Assembly (NCBI RefSeq): GCF_025567625.1
Contig: NZ_JAOQJC010000001.1
Coordinates: 62,001 to 126,000 of the forward strand
Length of the DNA stretch: 64,000 nucleotides
Origin: Paenibacillus sp. J5C2022
GTDB taxonomy: Bacteria > Bacillota > Bacilli > Paenibacillales > Paenibacillaceae
Reading direction: 5' to 3'
In this document: one piece after another, positions 37,222 to 46,530 of the stretch
Numbering within the stretch: the first letter of the stretch is position 1
Layout: each line of letters begins with the position of its first letter
The notes under the pieces: model-generated
Seen by the model: only the letters and a program-made list of their open reading frames with translations
Database searches by the model: none
What the model was told of the DNA's origin: nothing
Position numbers and translations under genes: made by a program

Positions 37222-38505
37222 ATGAAAGCGGAAATGATTGCAGTAGGTACGGAATTATTGTTGGGGCAAATTGTAAACACGAATGCCAGAGATATATCGC
37301 GCAAGCTGGCCGAGCTGGGCATTGACGTCTATTTCCAAACGGTAGTGGGCGACAACAAGGAGCGTCTTCGTCAGGCGATCGAGATCGCGCGAAGCAGAGC
37401 GGATCTGTTGTTGTTCACGGGCGGGCTCGGACCGACCCAAGACGATCTGACCAAAGATGTGCTGGGGGAGTACTTGAATCGCAAGCTTGTCGTTCATGAG
37501 CCTTCCATGGCGGTCATTGAAGAAATGTTCGCATCCCGCGGAATCGCGATGGTGGAGAGCAACCGCCGTCAAGCCTTGATGCTGGATGACAGCCATCCCC
37601 TTGAGAATACGGTGGGCTTGGCTGTCGGCAATGCGCTGGAGGCGGACGGCACCAAGTATGTGCTGCTGCCCGGTCCGCCAAGAGAGATGAAGGCGATGCT
37701 GGAAGGAGCGGCATCGGAATGGCTGACGGCGATGCTTGGGGAGTCGCGGCCGCTGTACTCCCGCTTACTGAAATTCGCCGGAATCGGCGAATCCAGTCTG
37801 GAGGAGCGGCTGATCGATCTCATCGAGAGACAGAGCGATCCCACTCTCGCACCTTATGCCAAGGAAGGCGAGGTGGCCATCCGCATATCCACGAAGGCTT
37901 CAGATCCTGTCGCAGCTGACGGAAAGCTTGATGAAGCTGTCGGCGAGATTCGCAGAAGACTGGGGGACCACCTGTATGCGGAAGAGGATGTGCCAATCGA
38001 GGAAGTTATCGTTCGCCTTCTCAGAGCCTCCAGACGGCGTCTGGCAAGCGCGGAGAGCTGCAGCGGCGGATTGTTCGCCGAGCTTGTTACAAGCGTTCCT
38101 GGAAGCAGTGGCGAGTTCGTAGGCGGCGTTGTAACCTATACGAACGAGATGAAGCACAAGCTGCTTGGCATCCCAATGGAGCAACTGGAGGGTGAAGGAG
38201 CGCCAGGGGCGGTTAGCGAGACTACGGCAGCGATGATGGCAGAGCGCGTGATGGACATAGCCGGCGCGGATTACGGTATCTCGCTGACGGGAGTCGCGGG
38301 TCCGGCACCGTCGGAAGGAAAGCCTGTGGGACTTGTCTACTTCGCCATCGCGGAGCGGGGGAAGGATACGATCGTTCACACGACCCATCTCAGTGGAGAT
38401 CGCAGCTCTATCCGGCTGCGTGCCGTCAAGGCAGTGCTTTATCGGCTGTGGCAATCGCTTAAGGAGAGCAGCGATAACGCTGATGGCGAACGGTCCGGTT
38501 CATAG
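37222..38505 (+). CDS. cinA: CinA family protein (competence/damage-inducible)
   Basis: 427 aa with two domains: an N-terminal MoCF-type COG1058 domain (GTELLLGQIVNTN, FTGGLGPTQDDLT) and a C-terminal PncC-like nicotinamide-nucleotide amidase domain (SAESCSGGLFAE, SLTGVAGP). The family acts in NMN/pyridine-nucleotide recycling. The ATG at 37222 follows GGAGGGG with good spacing; the frame is open 22 codons earlier but that overlaps the preceding terminator. cinA-recA adjacency is conserved in Gram-positives. Confidence 0.93.
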   Translation: MKAEMIAVGTELLLGQIVNTNARDISRKLAELGIDVYFQTVVGDNKERLRQAIEIARSRADLLLFTGGLGPTQDDLTKDVLGEYLNRKLVVHEPSMAVIEEMFASRGIAMVESNRRQALMLDDSHPLENTVGLAVGNALEADGTKYVLLPGPPREMKAMLEGAASEWLTAMLGESRPLYSRLLKFAGIGESSLEERLIDLIERQSDPTLAPYAKEGEVAIRISTKASDPVAADGKLDEAVGEIRRRLGDHLYAEEDVPIEEVIVRLLRASRRRLASAESCSGGLFAELVTSVPGSSGEFVGGVVTYTNEMKHKLLGIPMEQLEGEGAPGAVSETTAAMMAERVMDIAGADYGISLTGVAGPAPSEGKPVGLVYFAIAERGKDTIVHTTHLSGDRSSIRLRAVKAVLYRLWQSLKESSDNADGERSGS

Positions 38506-38594
38506 TATGAGGCGTGCGATGTACAAAAAAATGTCAAATTTTCGGGTTGCCTTGCGGGATGGATGGCGCTATACTTATAGGTAGTTATCGGAAG

Positions 38595-38632
38595 AACCGT
38601 GGCGAAGATTACTTTGCTGCGGTTTTTTTATT
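38595..38632 (+). terminator. Terminator between cinA and recA
   Basis: A 13-bp stem (38595-38607 with 38612-38624, including G-T pairs) on an ATTA loop, followed by seven T residues. Confidence 0.8.
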
Positions 38633-38665
38633 TTCTTTTCGGAGCTGGAAGGATGATAAAATTTA

Positions 38666-38679
38666 CGAATGTTTGTTCG
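38666..38679 (+). promoter_or_regulatory. LexA (DinR) box upstream of recA
   Basis: CGAATGTTTGTTCG differs from the Gram-positive SOS box CGAACnnnnGTTCG at one position. It lies 10 bp upstream of the recA -35 element. Confidence 0.75.
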
Positions 38680-38688
38680 AAAAAACTA

Positions 38689-38717
38689 TTGGCAACGGCT
38701 TCGAAAAGAGGTATCAT
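38689..38717 (+). promoter_or_regulatory. SigA promoter of recA
   Basis: TTGGCA (38689-38694), a 17-bp spacer and TATCAT (38712-38717), each one base off consensus. Confidence 0.75.
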
Positions 38718-38748
38718 ACTAATATAAATCATGAAGGATGTGAATGGA

Positions 38749-39801
38749 TTGAGTGATCGTCGCGCTGCGTTAGACAATGCTCTTCGTCAAATTGAGAAGC
38801 AATTCGGCAAAGGCTCTATTATGAAATTAGGTGAATCGGGACATATGCAAGTGGAAACCGTGCCTAGCGGCTCACTTGCTTTAGATATTGCCCTCGGCAT
38901 AGGGGGATTTCCGCGGGGAAGAGTGATTGAGGTATACGGGCCGGAGTCTTCCGGTAAGACGACGGTTGCTCTTCACGCGATTGCAGAGGTACAGCGTGCA
39001 GGCGGACAAGCTGCCTTCATAGACGCGGAGCATGCGCTAGATCCGCTGTACGCCAGCAAGCTAGGCGTCAACATTGACGAACTGCTGCTCTCTCAGCCGG
39101 ACACGGGCGAGCAGGCGCTTGAGATTGCGGAGGCGCTCGTTCGCAGCGGCGCTGTGGACATTGTCGTCGTGGACTCCGTCGCGGCGCTTGTGCCGAAGGC
39201 GGAGATCGAAGGGGATATGGGAGATTCCCATGTCGGCTTGCAGGCTCGGCTTATGTCCCAGGCGCTGCGGAAGCTGTCCGGCGCAATTGCCAAGTCCAAG
39301 ACGATCGCCATCTTCATTAACCAGCTGCGCGAGAAGGTCGGCGTCATGTTCGGCAATCCGGAGACGACGCCTGGCGGACGCGCATTGAAATTCTATGCCA
39401 GCGTCAGGCTGGATGTTCGCAGAATCGAGACCTTGAAGCAAGGCAACGATATGGTGGGCAATCGTACGCGTATCAAAGTCGTGAAAAACAAGGTGGCTCC
39501 TCCATTCAAGCAAGCGGAGATTGACATTATGTACGGTGAAGGCATCTCCAAGGAAGGCAGCATCATCGACATCGGCGTGGAGATGGATCTCGTGCAGAAG
39601 AGCGGTGCCTGGTTCTCTTACGAAGGAGAACGGCTGGGACAAGGCCGGGAGAACGCGAAGCAATACTTGAAGGATCATCCCGAAGTTACTTCGCAGATTG
39701 AGACGAAGATTAGGGAAGCCAGCAATTTGGGCGTAATCGCTCCGGGAGCGAAGCTCTCTGAAGATGCTGACGAAGAAGAGGTACTCGGAGATTTGCTGTA
39801 A
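38749..39801 (+). CDS. recA: Recombinase RecA
   Basis: DNA strand-exchange protein and SOS co-protease. The 350-aa product starts [20 protein letters not shown] when the TTG at 38749 is used; this matches B. subtilis RecA and has AAGGATG about 9 nt upstream. An ATG at 38731 is in frame but overlaps that site. Walker A GPESSGKT at 64-71, L2-loop region [27 protein letters not shown] split over about 190-220, acidic C-terminus. Has its own promoter, SOS box and partial terminator. Confidence 0.97.
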   Translation: MSDRRAALDNALRQIEKQFGKGSIMKLGESGHMQVETVPSGSLALDIALGIGGFPRGRVIEVYGPESSGKTTVALHAIAEVQRAGGQAAFIDAEHALDPLYASKLGVNIDELLLSQPDTGEQALEIAEALVRSGAVDIVVVDSVAALVPKAEIEGDMGDSHVGLQARLMSQALRKLSGAIAKSKTIAIFINQLREKVGVMFGNPETTPGGRALKFYASVRLDVRRIETLKQGNDMVGNRTRIKVVKNKVAPPFKQAEIDIMYGEGISKEGSIIDIGVEMDLVQKSGAWFSYEGERLGQGRENAKQYLKDHPEVTSQIETKIREASNLGVIAPGAKLSEDADEEEVLGDLL

Positions 39802-39807
39802 TAGATC

Positions 39808-39841
39808 GCCGCTCCCGCTGCTTGGGGGCGGCTTTCATTTT
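39808..39841 (+). terminator. Terminator-like hairpin between recA and recX
   Basis: GCCGCTCCC (39808-39816) pairs with GGGGGCGGC (39824-39832), one G-T pair, followed by TTTCATTTT. recX starts only 24 bp later, so it is likely a partial terminator lowering recX expression. Confidence 0.6.
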
Positions 39842-39864
39842 ATAGGAGATGGAGCTGGTGAGCA

Positions 39865-40542
39865 TTGAGGGAAGGCGGAAGGCTGGAGGATTGGATCATT
39901 GTCAGTGTTCGCCAGCAGAAGAAGGACAAGAAGCGGTACGAAATTTATATTGGCGAAGAAGAACCGGTATTAACCGTTCATGAGGATATTCTTATCCGCT
40001 ACCGCTTGATGAAAGGCGGAGTATTACAGGAAGCGTTAATAGCGGAGATCAAGCGGGAAGACGAACGATTCGAAGCTTATCGCAAGGCCCTCTCCTACTT
40101 GGGGGCTAAGCCGCGCACTAGAAAGCAGCTTCATCAGTATTTGGAACGCAAAGAGCTGGCAATCGAGCATATTGAGTTTGCATTGGACCGTTTGGAACGG
40201 GAAGGACTTGTCGATGATGTACAATATGCGCAGCAATTCGCTGAGACCAGAATGCGCAACAGTCTGAAGGGAAGGCTGATGATCCGACAGGAGCTGGGTG
40301 TGCGCGGAGTGTCCAAGTCAGCTGCATCGGAAGCGGTATCCGCGATCTCGGATGAAGAGGAATTAGCGGCGGCGAAGAAGCTGGCAGAGAAGAAAGCGAG
40401 AAGCTTGAAGGGCGATGAAGCGGAGCGGCGCCGCAAGCTGATGGGATTTTTGCTGCGCCGCGGGTTTCCGGGCCATGTTGTAAAAGAGGCGTTAAAGTCG
40501 GTCAAACTGGGAGATGATGAGGAATGGGAGGAGGACATTTAA
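39865..40542 (+). CDS. recX: Regulatory protein RecX
   Basis: 225-aa inhibitor/modulator of RecA filaments, built from three-helix repeats (AYRKALSYLGAKPRTRKQL, LDRLEREGLVDDVQYAQQFAE split). The TTG start at 39865 has GGAG 10 nt upstream; a GTG 7 bp earlier is out of frame. Its place right after recA, which is not the B. subtilis arrangement but is common in bacteria, supports the call. Confidence 0.92.
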   Translation: MREGGRLEDWIIVSVRQQKKDKKRYEIYIGEEEPVLTVHEDILIRYRLMKGGVLQEALIAEIKREDERFEAYRKALSYLGAKPRTRKQLHQYLERKELAIEHIEFALDRLEREGLVDDVQYAQQFAETRMRNSLKGRLMIRQELGVRGVSKSAASEAVSAISDEEELAAAKKLAEKKARSLKGDEAERRRKLMGFLLRRGFPGHVVKEALKSVKLGDDEEWEEDI

Positions 40543-40596
40543 GAAGAAATGCACTTGTTCTTCATCCTTCCGGGATAAGCCGGCAGCCGTTTTTGC

Positions 40597-40626
40597 TTGA
40601 CAATTGATTTTATGAAAAGATAAAAT
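40597..40626 (+). promoter_or_regulatory. SigA promoter of rny
   Basis: Perfect TTGACA (40597-40602), an 18-bp spacer and TAAAAT (40621-40626). Predicted start near 40633 gives a ~155-nt leader. Confidence 0.7.
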
Positions 40627-40645
40627 GATGATGTATTCCTTCTAT

Positions 40646-40682
40646 ATTTGAATCGATTTTTCTTCCAAAAGTTGATTCAAAT
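40646..40682 (+). promoter_or_regulatory. 16-bp hairpin near the 5' end of the rny mRNA
   Basis: ATTTGAATC (40646-40654) pairs perfectly with GATTCAAAT (40674-40682), and the stem continues inward with A-T and G-T pairs to a 5-nt CTTCC loop. It begins ~13 nt after the predicted transcription start. No terminator T-run follows. Confidence 0.65.
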
Positions 40683-40787
40683 CGGATTATTTCGTCAAAT
40701 GGCGTAAGATGAAACGGTATGGAACCGGTTAAAACCTAATATCATCCCAAGCAATGCCTTGGTGTATGCAGCAAGGAGGTGAACAAG

Positions 40788-42332
40788 ATGGTCGACTTGT
40801 GGATCGTACTCTTGGTTTCAGTCCTTGTTGGCGCAATTTTCTTTGGGATTGGTTATTTTATTCGAAAGTCCATTGCCGAGGCGAAAATTTCAAGTGCCGA
40901 GCAAGCCGCAGTTCAAATTATAGAGAACGCGAAGAAGGAAGCGGAGGCACAGAAAAAAGAAACCGTACTTGAGGCGAAAGACGAAGTCCACAGACTACGT
41001 TCTGAAGCTGAAAAGGACATTCGTGAGCGACGCAACGAAGTGCAACGTCTTGAAAGACGTCTGCTTCAGAAAGAAGAGTCGCTGGATAAGAAATTAGATG
41101 CGCTAGAACGCAAAGAAGAAACTGTAGCCAGCAAGGAGAAAAGAATCGAAGAAACGCAAGAGCAGATTGATTCCATCTATAAGCAGCAGCTTAGCGAGCT
41201 GGAGCGGATTTCCAACTTGACAATGGAAGAAGCGAAGAACATCATTCTTACCAATGTTGAGCAGGAAGTTCGTCATGAAACTGCTCAGATGATCAAAGAA
41301 ATTGAACAGAATGCGAAGGAAGAAGCGGACAAGAAGGCACGTGATATTATCTCGCTTGCCATTCAGCGCTGCGCCGCGGATCATGTGGCGGAGACGACCG
41401 TATCGGTGGTCACCTTGCCGAATGAAGAGATGAAGGGGCGCATTATTGGACGCGAGGGCCGGAATATTCGTGCACTGGAAACATTGACCGGTATCGATCT
41501 GATTATCGACGATACGCCGGAAGCGGTCATATTGTCCGGATTCGATCCTATTAGACGCGAAATTGCCCGTACGTCTCTGGAGAAGCTGGTCGCTGACGGC
41601 CGCATTCATCCCGCCCGAATTGAAGAGATGGTGGAGAAGTCGCGCAAGGAGATCGATGAACGTATCCGCGAGTATGGTGAACAAGCGACGTTCGAGGTCG
41701 GCGTGCACGGCTTGCATCCTGATCTGATCAAAATATTGGGCCGCTTGAAGTACCGGACAAGCTACGGTCAGAATGTGCTGAAGCATTCCATGGAGGTTGC
41801 CTATTTAACTGGTCTGATGGCTGCCGAGCTTGGCGAGGATGTAACGCTGGCCAAGCGTGCAGGCTTGATGCACGATATAGGCAAGGCGCTTGACCATGAG
41901 GTGGAAGGCTCTCATGTGGAGATCGGCGTTGAACTGGCGAAGAAGTACAAGGAGCATCCCGTTGTCATCAACAGTATCGCCTCACATCACGGCGATACGG
42001 AGGCTACTTCCGTTATCGCTATGCTGGTCGGCGCAGCAGACGCACTGTCAGCCGCAAGACCAGGCGCTCGCCGCGAGACGCTGGAAACTTATATTAAGCG
42101 TCTGGAGAAGCTTGAAGGTATTACGGAATCGTTCGAAGGTGTGGAGAAATCTTATGCCATTCAGGCCGGACGCGAGGTTCGCGTCATGGTTCAACCGGAG
42201 AAGATTGACGACACGGAAGCGTTCCGTCTTGCTCGCGACATTACGAAGAAGATCGAAAGTGAACTGGATTATCCGGGACATATTAAGGTCACCGTTATTC
42301 GCGAGACGCGTGCTGTCGAATATGCGAAGTAA
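40788..42332 (+). CDS. rny: Ribonuclease Y
   Basis: Membrane-anchored endoribonuclease that starts mRNA decay in Firmicutes. The 514 aa have an N-terminal membrane helix (about 3-23), a long charged coiled coil (about 30-190), a KH domain ([15 protein letters not shown] near 213) and the HD domain with [10 protein letters not shown] at about 362. The ATG at 40788 follows AAGGAGGTG with ideal spacing; the track of open frame starts at a GTG inside that site. Followed by ymdB as in B. subtilis. Confidence 0.96.
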   Translation: MVDLWIVLLVSVLVGAIFFGIGYFIRKSIAEAKISSAEQAAVQIIENAKKEAEAQKKETVLEAKDEVHRLRSEAEKDIRERRNEVQRLERRLLQKEESLDKKLDALERKEETVASKEKRIEETQEQIDSIYKQQLSELERISNLTMEEAKNIILTNVEQEVRHETAQMIKEIEQNAKEEADKKARDIISLAIQRCAADHVAETTVSVVTLPNEEMKGRIIGREGRNIRALETLTGIDLIIDDTPEAVILSGFDPIRREIARTSLEKLVADGRIHPARIEEMVEKSRKEIDERIREYGEQATFEVGVHGLHPDLIKILGRLKYRTSYGQNVLKHSMEVAYLTGLMAAELGEDVTLAKRAGLMHDIGKALDHEVEGSHVEIGVELAKKYKEHPVVINSIASHHGDTEATSVIAMLVGAADALSAARPGARRETLETYIKRLEKLEGITESFEGVEKSYAIQAGREVRVMVQPEKIDDTEAFRLARDITKKIESELDYPGHIKVTVIRETRAVEYAK

Positions 42333-42340
42333 TTGCCGAG

Positions 42341-42370
42341 AGAAGTGGCTGGTAACAGCCACTTCTTTCG
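42341..42370 (+). terminator. Hairpin between rny and ymdB
   Basis: AGAAGTGGCTG (42341-42351) and its perfect complement (42356-42366) on a GTAA loop, followed by TTCGTATT. The weak T-stretch suggests partial termination. Confidence 0.65.
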
Positions 42371-42400
42371 TATTAATAATGATGTAAGGAAGTGTAAGGA

Positions 42401-43195
42401 ATGAAGGTGCTGTTTATTGGCGATATTGTCGGCAATGCGGGACGGGATGCGGTCAAGCGTGTGCTGCCGTCATTGCGTGAGAAGTACAATCCCCACATTA
42501 TTATAGCCAACGGGGAGAATGCTGCGGCAGGCCGAGGCATTACACGAAAAATTGCCAACGAGTTTTTTGAATGGGGAATCCATGGCATAACGATGGGCAA
42601 TCATACATGGGACAATAGAGACTTGTTCGAGTGGATTGACGATGAACCACGACTCGTCCGTCCGGCCAACTTCGCGCCGGAAGCTCCGGGACAAGGTATG
42701 GCAATGATAAAGGCCGGCGGCAAGCAGTTGGCGATCATCAATTTGCAGGGGAGAGCGTTCTTGCCGCCCAACGATTGTCCGTTCCGCAAGGCGGATGAGC
42801 TAGTGGAGCAAGCGCGGGAGAAGACGAAAGCGATACTCGTCGACTTCCATGCGGAAGCGACATCGGAGAAAATAGCGATGGGCTGGCATCTGGACGGCCG
42901 CGCTTCATTCGTCGTCGGTACGCATACGCATGTGCAGACGAATGACGATACGATCCTTCCAGGAGGCACAGCATATTTGACGGATTCCGGCATGGTTGGT
43001 TCCAAAGAAGGCGTGCTGGGCATGCAGCGCGATTCCGTTTTGTATAAATTTAAAACCGGATTGCCTGCACGCTTTGTTGTGGACGAGGGCAAGTGGCACT
43101 TGCATGGCGCTTTTGTGCAAATCGACGATGCGACCGGAAGGGCCGAACGCCTGGAGAAAATCCGCATGACGGAAGAAGATTGGTTGTTGCTGTAG
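42401..43195 (+). CDS. ymdB: Metallophosphoesterase YmdB
   Basis: 264-aa calcineurin-like phosphodiesterase with GDIVGNAGRDAVK at the start, NGENAAAGRGIT, GNHTWDNRD near residue 67 and a late TDSGMVGSKEGVLGM. In B. subtilis YmdB acts on 2',3'-cNMPs and affects biofilm and motility switching. All metal-binding residues are visible. Downstream of rny as in Bacillus. Confidence 0.93.
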   Translation: MKVLFIGDIVGNAGRDAVKRVLPSLREKYNPHIIIANGENAAAGRGITRKIANEFFEWGIHGITMGNHTWDNRDLFEWIDDEPRLVRPANFAPEAPGQGMAMIKAGGKQLAIINLQGRAFLPPNDCPFRKADELVEQAREKTKAILVDFHAEATSEKIAMGWHLDGRASFVVGTHTHVQTNDDTILPGGTAYLTDSGMVGSKEGVLGMQRDSVLYKFKTGLPARFVVDEGKWHLHGAFVQIDDATGRAERLEKIRMTEEDWLLL

Positions 43196-43202
43196 CAAGA
43201 AA

Positions 43203-43231
43203 GAAGGAATTTTTCTACCTCTCTCGAATAG
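43203..43231 (+). promoter_or_regulatory. Candidate SigH promoter of spoVS
   Basis: GAAGGAATT (43203-43211), an 11-bp spacer and CTCGAATAG (43223-43231) fit the SigH consensus (RnAGGAwWW, 11-12 bp, RnnGAATww) in the core bases. spoVS is SigH-dependent in B. subtilis. Confidence 0.55.
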
Positions 43232-43278
43232 TATTTTAGAAGTGGAGTCCATCCAACATTCCAGGGGAGGTACTTTTC

Positions 43279-43539
43279 ATGGATGTATTAAAGGTATCAG
43301 CAAAGTCCAATCCCAACTCCGTAGCAGGCGCATTGGCCGGAGTTCTTCGCGAACGCGGCGGCGCCGAATTGCAGGCAATCGGGGCAGGCGCCCTTAATCA
43401 GGCGATAAAAGCCGTTGCGATTGCGAGAGGATTTGTCGCTCCAAGCGGCGTGGATCTGATTTGCATACCGGCTTTCACCGATATCGTCATTGACGGTGAA
43501 GACAGAACGGCAATCAAGTTAATTGTCGAGCCGAGATAA
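43279..43539 (+). CDS. spoVS: Stage V sporulation protein S
   Basis: 86-aa small protein of the SpoVS/Alba-like family, needed for normal progress of sporulation. It starts MDVLKVSAKSNPNSVAGALAG and ends with GEDRTAIKLIVEPR, almost the family archetype. GGGGAGG precedes the ATG. Confidence 0.96.
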   Translation: MDVLKVSAKSNPNSVAGALAGVLRERGGAELQAIGAGALNQAIKAVAIARGFVAPSGVDLICIPAFTDIVIDGEDRTAIKLIVEPR

Positions 43540-43610
43540 CAACATGAAGAGAGACCGGTTGCGAGAATGTACCATTTCGTTATTGGAACTCGAAGAGAAT
43601 GAAAGCCTTC

Positions 43611-43638
43611 ACCTGTTTACACTGTAGACAGGTTTTTT
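43611..43638 (+). terminator. Terminator after spoVS
   Basis: A 10-bp stem (43611-43620 with 43624-43633, one G-T pair), a 3-nt ACT loop, and a run of T residues. Confidence 0.8.
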
Positions 43639-43667
43639 GCTATGCGCATAATGAGGAGGGGATGGAA

Positions 43668-44609
43668 ATGCGGAGCATCGATTTTCATTGCGATGTATTG
43701 AGCAAGTTGTTGAATCATCCGGATAAGGAATTTCAAGGAGAGGGCAGTGTCGGGCTTGATGTAACTTACGAGCGCCTGAAGCAGTCGGATGCCTTGCTGC
43801 AGACGTTCGCAGTCTTTATCTCGCCAAAGCTTGGCGGACGTATAGAGCCGATATTGGAATCCATATCGTTGTTCCGAACGAAGGTGCTGGCTGTCGAAGG
43901 GTTACACGAGGTTCGGAGCGCGGCGGATCTGAAGCATTGTCAGGACACGGGGAAGATTGGCGCCTTGCTGTCGCTGGAAGGCGTTGACGGTCTTCAGGGT
44001 CATGTCTGGCTGCTGCCGTTGCTGTATGAGCTTGGAGTACGGGCGGCAGGCTTAACCTGGAACAATGCCAATTGGGCAGCCGACGGCATAATGGAGAGAA
44101 GAGGCGGCGGACTGACGGAAGCGGGAAGACAATTCGTACAGACGTGCAATGAGCTGAAAATTATCGTTGATGTCTCTCATCTGTCTGAACGCGCATTCTG
44201 GGATGTGCTCGCGGAATCCGATCGACCGGTCGTAGCTTCCCATTCCAATGCGCGCACCATATGCAATCATCCCCGCAACTTGACGGACTCGCAGATTCGA
44301 GCCGTCATCGAATCCGGCGGCATGATTGGCGTCACTTATGTACCATGGTTTACAGCGGAAGGTGACGGGGTGACGATCCAGCAGCTTCTGCTTCATATCG
44401 ATCATATATGCGAGCTTGGAGGAGAGCGGCATATTATGCTGGGCTCGGACTTTGACGGCATCGACAGCTACATAAATGGACTGGCTCATCCGGGCGATCT
44501 CCCGGCACTGCGGGAAGCGCTGCTGAATACCTACTCTTCTGCCCAGACGGAAGGCTTCCTGTCAGGCAATGCCCTGCGATACTTGCTTCAACAATTGCCG
44601 CCAAAGTAG
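43668..44609 (+). CDS. Membrane-dipeptidase-family (M19) zinc dipeptidase
   Basis: 313-aa cytoplasmic member of the renal dipeptidase (M19) family, cleaving dipeptides with broad specificity. Metal ligands are visible in DFHCDVL (residues 5-11), the bridging Glu in LSLEGVDG, and HSNAR and the SDFDGID segment. The ATG at 43668 is preceded by AGGAGG at 8 nt; an ATG two codons earlier touches that site, and the longer open frame would include the spoVS terminator. No signal peptide. Natural substrate unknown. Confidence 0.9.
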   Translation: MRSIDFHCDVLSKLLNHPDKEFQGEGSVGLDVTYERLKQSDALLQTFAVFISPKLGGRIEPILESISLFRTKVLAVEGLHEVRSAADLKHCQDTGKIGALLSLEGVDGLQGHVWLLPLLYELGVRAAGLTWNNANWAADGIMERRGGGLTEAGRQFVQTCNELKIIVDVSHLSERAFWDVLAESDRPVVASHSNARTICNHPRNLTDSQIRAVIESGGMIGVTYVPWFTAEGDGVTIQQLLLHIDHICELGGERHIMLGSDFDGIDSYINGLAHPGDLPALREALLNTYSSAQTEGFLSGNALRYLLQQLPPK

Positions 44610-44711
44610 CAGGCTCGTCCCATCTCATAAGGGTATGGGAATGATCGCAACAAACTATGCTTTAAAACCTCGCAGACCCCTTGCAATCTGCGCTGTGGAG
44701 ACATAAAATTG

Positions 44712-44741
44712 TTGTGACTATTCTCGCTTCTATTATATAAT
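44712..44741 (+). promoter_or_regulatory. SigA promoter of korAB
   Basis: TTGTGA (44712-44717), an 18-bp spacer and perfect TATAAT (44736-44741), ~54 bp before the korA start. Confidence 0.55.
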
Positions 44742-44794
44742 GGGTTGAAATGTCGATTTGTTGAGATTTCATGAAAAAAGAGGAGATGGGCACT

Positions 44795-46528
44795 TTGATT
44801 AGTCAATTGTCTTGGAAGATCGGCGGTCAGCAAGGCGAAGGCGTTGAGAGTACCGACCGGATTTTTTCCACGGCGTTAAACCGTCTAGGCTATTATTTAT
44901 ATGGATATCGTCATTTCTCGTCTCGGATCAAGGGCGGACATACTAACAATAAAATTCGTATTAGCACTGAACCGATCAGGGCCATCTCGGACGACCTCGA
45001 TATTCTGGTGGCGTTCGATCAAGAGAGCATCGACCTGAATGTCGGCGAGCTTCGGGCGGGAGGAGTCATTGTAGCCGACGCAAAATTCAATCCCGTCGTG
45101 CCGGAAGGCATCGATGCCAGACTGTTCCCGGTACCCATTACGAAGTTGGCTGAGGAGCTCGGCACTTCATTAATGAAAAATATGGTCGCTTCCGGCGCTT
45201 CCTGGGCGCTGCTCGGCTTGCCGCTTGAAGTGTTCAACGGAGCGGTAGAAGAGGAGTTCGGCCGAAAGGGCAGAGCGATTGTAGATAAAAATATTGAAGC
45301 GGTGAAGCTTGGGGCCGACTATGTACTGGACCTGGCGGGCGGCCCGCTGGACGACTTTAAGCTGCAGGAGGCGGACGGCAAGCAGAAGCTGTTCATGATC
45401 GGCAACGAAGCGATCGGGCTTGGCGCTATTGCAGCAGGATGCAGGCTTATGTCGGCTTATCCGATCACGCCTGCTTCCGAGATTATGGAATATCTTATTA
45501 AGAAGCTGCCGAAGTTCGGCGGCACAGTGATACAGACGGAGGACGAAATCGCTGCGGCAACGATGGCGATCGGTGCCAATTACGCCGGCGTGCGTACGAT
45601 GACGGCTTCAGCTGGCCCCGGCTTGTCCTTGATGATGGAGGCAATTGGGCTCGCGGGGATGACGGAGACGCCGCTTGTTATCGTGGATACGCAGCGCGGC
45701 GGCCCTTCGACAGGGTTGCCAACGAAGCAGGAGCAATCCGATCTGCTTGCCATGGTATACGGCACACACGGTGAAATTCCCAAGGTGGTCATCGCACCCG
45801 CTTCGATCGAGGATTGCTTCTACGATACAATCGAAGCGTTCAACTTGGCCGACCAATATCAAGTGCCGGTCATATTGATGACGGATCTCCAGCTGTCACT
45901 AGGCAAGCAGTCCTGTGAACCGCTGGATTACAATCGTATTCAGATCAATCGTGGCAAACTTGTGCAGGACGTACCGGAACTGGAGGACAAGGAGCTGTTC
46001 AAGCGCTATGCGATTACCGAAGACGGCGTGTCGCCGCGTGTATTGCCTGGCGAGAAGGGCGGCCTTCACCATGTGACAGGCGTCGAGCATGATGAGACGG
46101 GACGTCCGTCCGAGAATGCGGATAACCGTCGTCGGATGATGGATAAGCGGCTTGGCAAGCTGGATGGTCTCTATATTAGGGAAGGGCTGCGCACGGATGC
46201 GCCGCATGCCTCTCCCGACTTGCTTATCATCGGAATGGGCTCTACAGGTGGAACGATTGATGCCGCGAGAGAGCGACTGAACAATGACGGGGTAACAAAC
46301 AATCATATAACAGTACGTCAAATTCATCCATTCCCGAGCGAACAATTGAAGCCATATGTTAATGCAGCGAAGCAAGTGGTCGTCATAGAGAACAATGCAA
46401 CCGGTCAGCTCGCAGGTCAGATCAAGATGCACGTCGGTTACGGGGACAAAATCAAAAGCTTGTTGAAATACGACGGCAATCCGTTCTTGCCGCAGGAAGT
46501 ATACCAAGCATGCAAGGAGCTGATCTAA
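44795..46528 (+). CDS. korA: 2-oxoacid:ferredoxin oxidoreductase, gamma-alpha fused subunit
   Basis: Large subunit of an enzyme that oxidatively decarboxylates a 2-oxoacid (2-oxoglutarate or similar) to acyl-CoA with ferredoxin as acceptor. The 577 aa join a gamma domain (about 5-180, GGQQGEGVESTDRIF and the SRIKGGHTNN segment) to the alpha/pyrimidine-binding domain (from about 205, GNEAIGLGAIAAGCRLMSAYPITPASE). The TTG at 44795 is chosen from AGGAG 9 nt upstream; ATGs at 44771 and 44786 are less well placed. The gamma-alpha fusion is the two-subunit KorAB form. Exact 2-oxoacid not readable. Confidence 0.88.
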   Translation: MISQLSWKIGGQQGEGVESTDRIFSTALNRLGYYLYGYRHFSSRIKGGHTNNKIRISTEPIRAISDDLDILVAFDQESIDLNVGELRAGGVIVADAKFNPVVPEGIDARLFPVPITKLAEELGTSLMKNMVASGASWALLGLPLEVFNGAVEEEFGRKGRAIVDKNIEAVKLGADYVLDLAGGPLDDFKLQEADGKQKLFMIGNEAIGLGAIAAGCRLMSAYPITPASEIMEYLIKKLPKFGGTVIQTEDEIAAATMAIGANYAGVRTMTASAGPGLSLMMEAIGLAGMTETPLVIVDTQRGGPSTGLPTKQEQSDLLAMVYGTHGEIPKVVIAPASIEDCFYDTIEAFNLADQYQVPVILMTDLQLSLGKQSCEPLDYNRIQINRGKLVQDVPELEDKELFKRYAITEDGVSPRVLPGEKGGLHHVTGVEHDETGRPSENADNRRRMMDKRLGKLDGLYIREGLRTDAPHASPDLLIIGMGSTGGTIDAARERLNNDGVTNNHITVRQIHPFPSEQLKPYVNAAKQVVVIENNATGQLAGQIKMHVGYGDKIKSLLKYDGNPFLPQEVYQACKELI

Positions 46529-46530
46529 AG

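Noticed and set aside
43599..43667. An upstream extension of the dipeptidase to 43599
   Set aside because: It would run through the spoVS terminator hairpin; the ATG at 43668 has an ideal AGGAGG.
44672..44700. The CGCAGA/TCTGCG hairpin upstream of korA as a terminator
   Set aside because: Six base pairs only and no T-run follows; it precedes the korA promoter and has no clear role.
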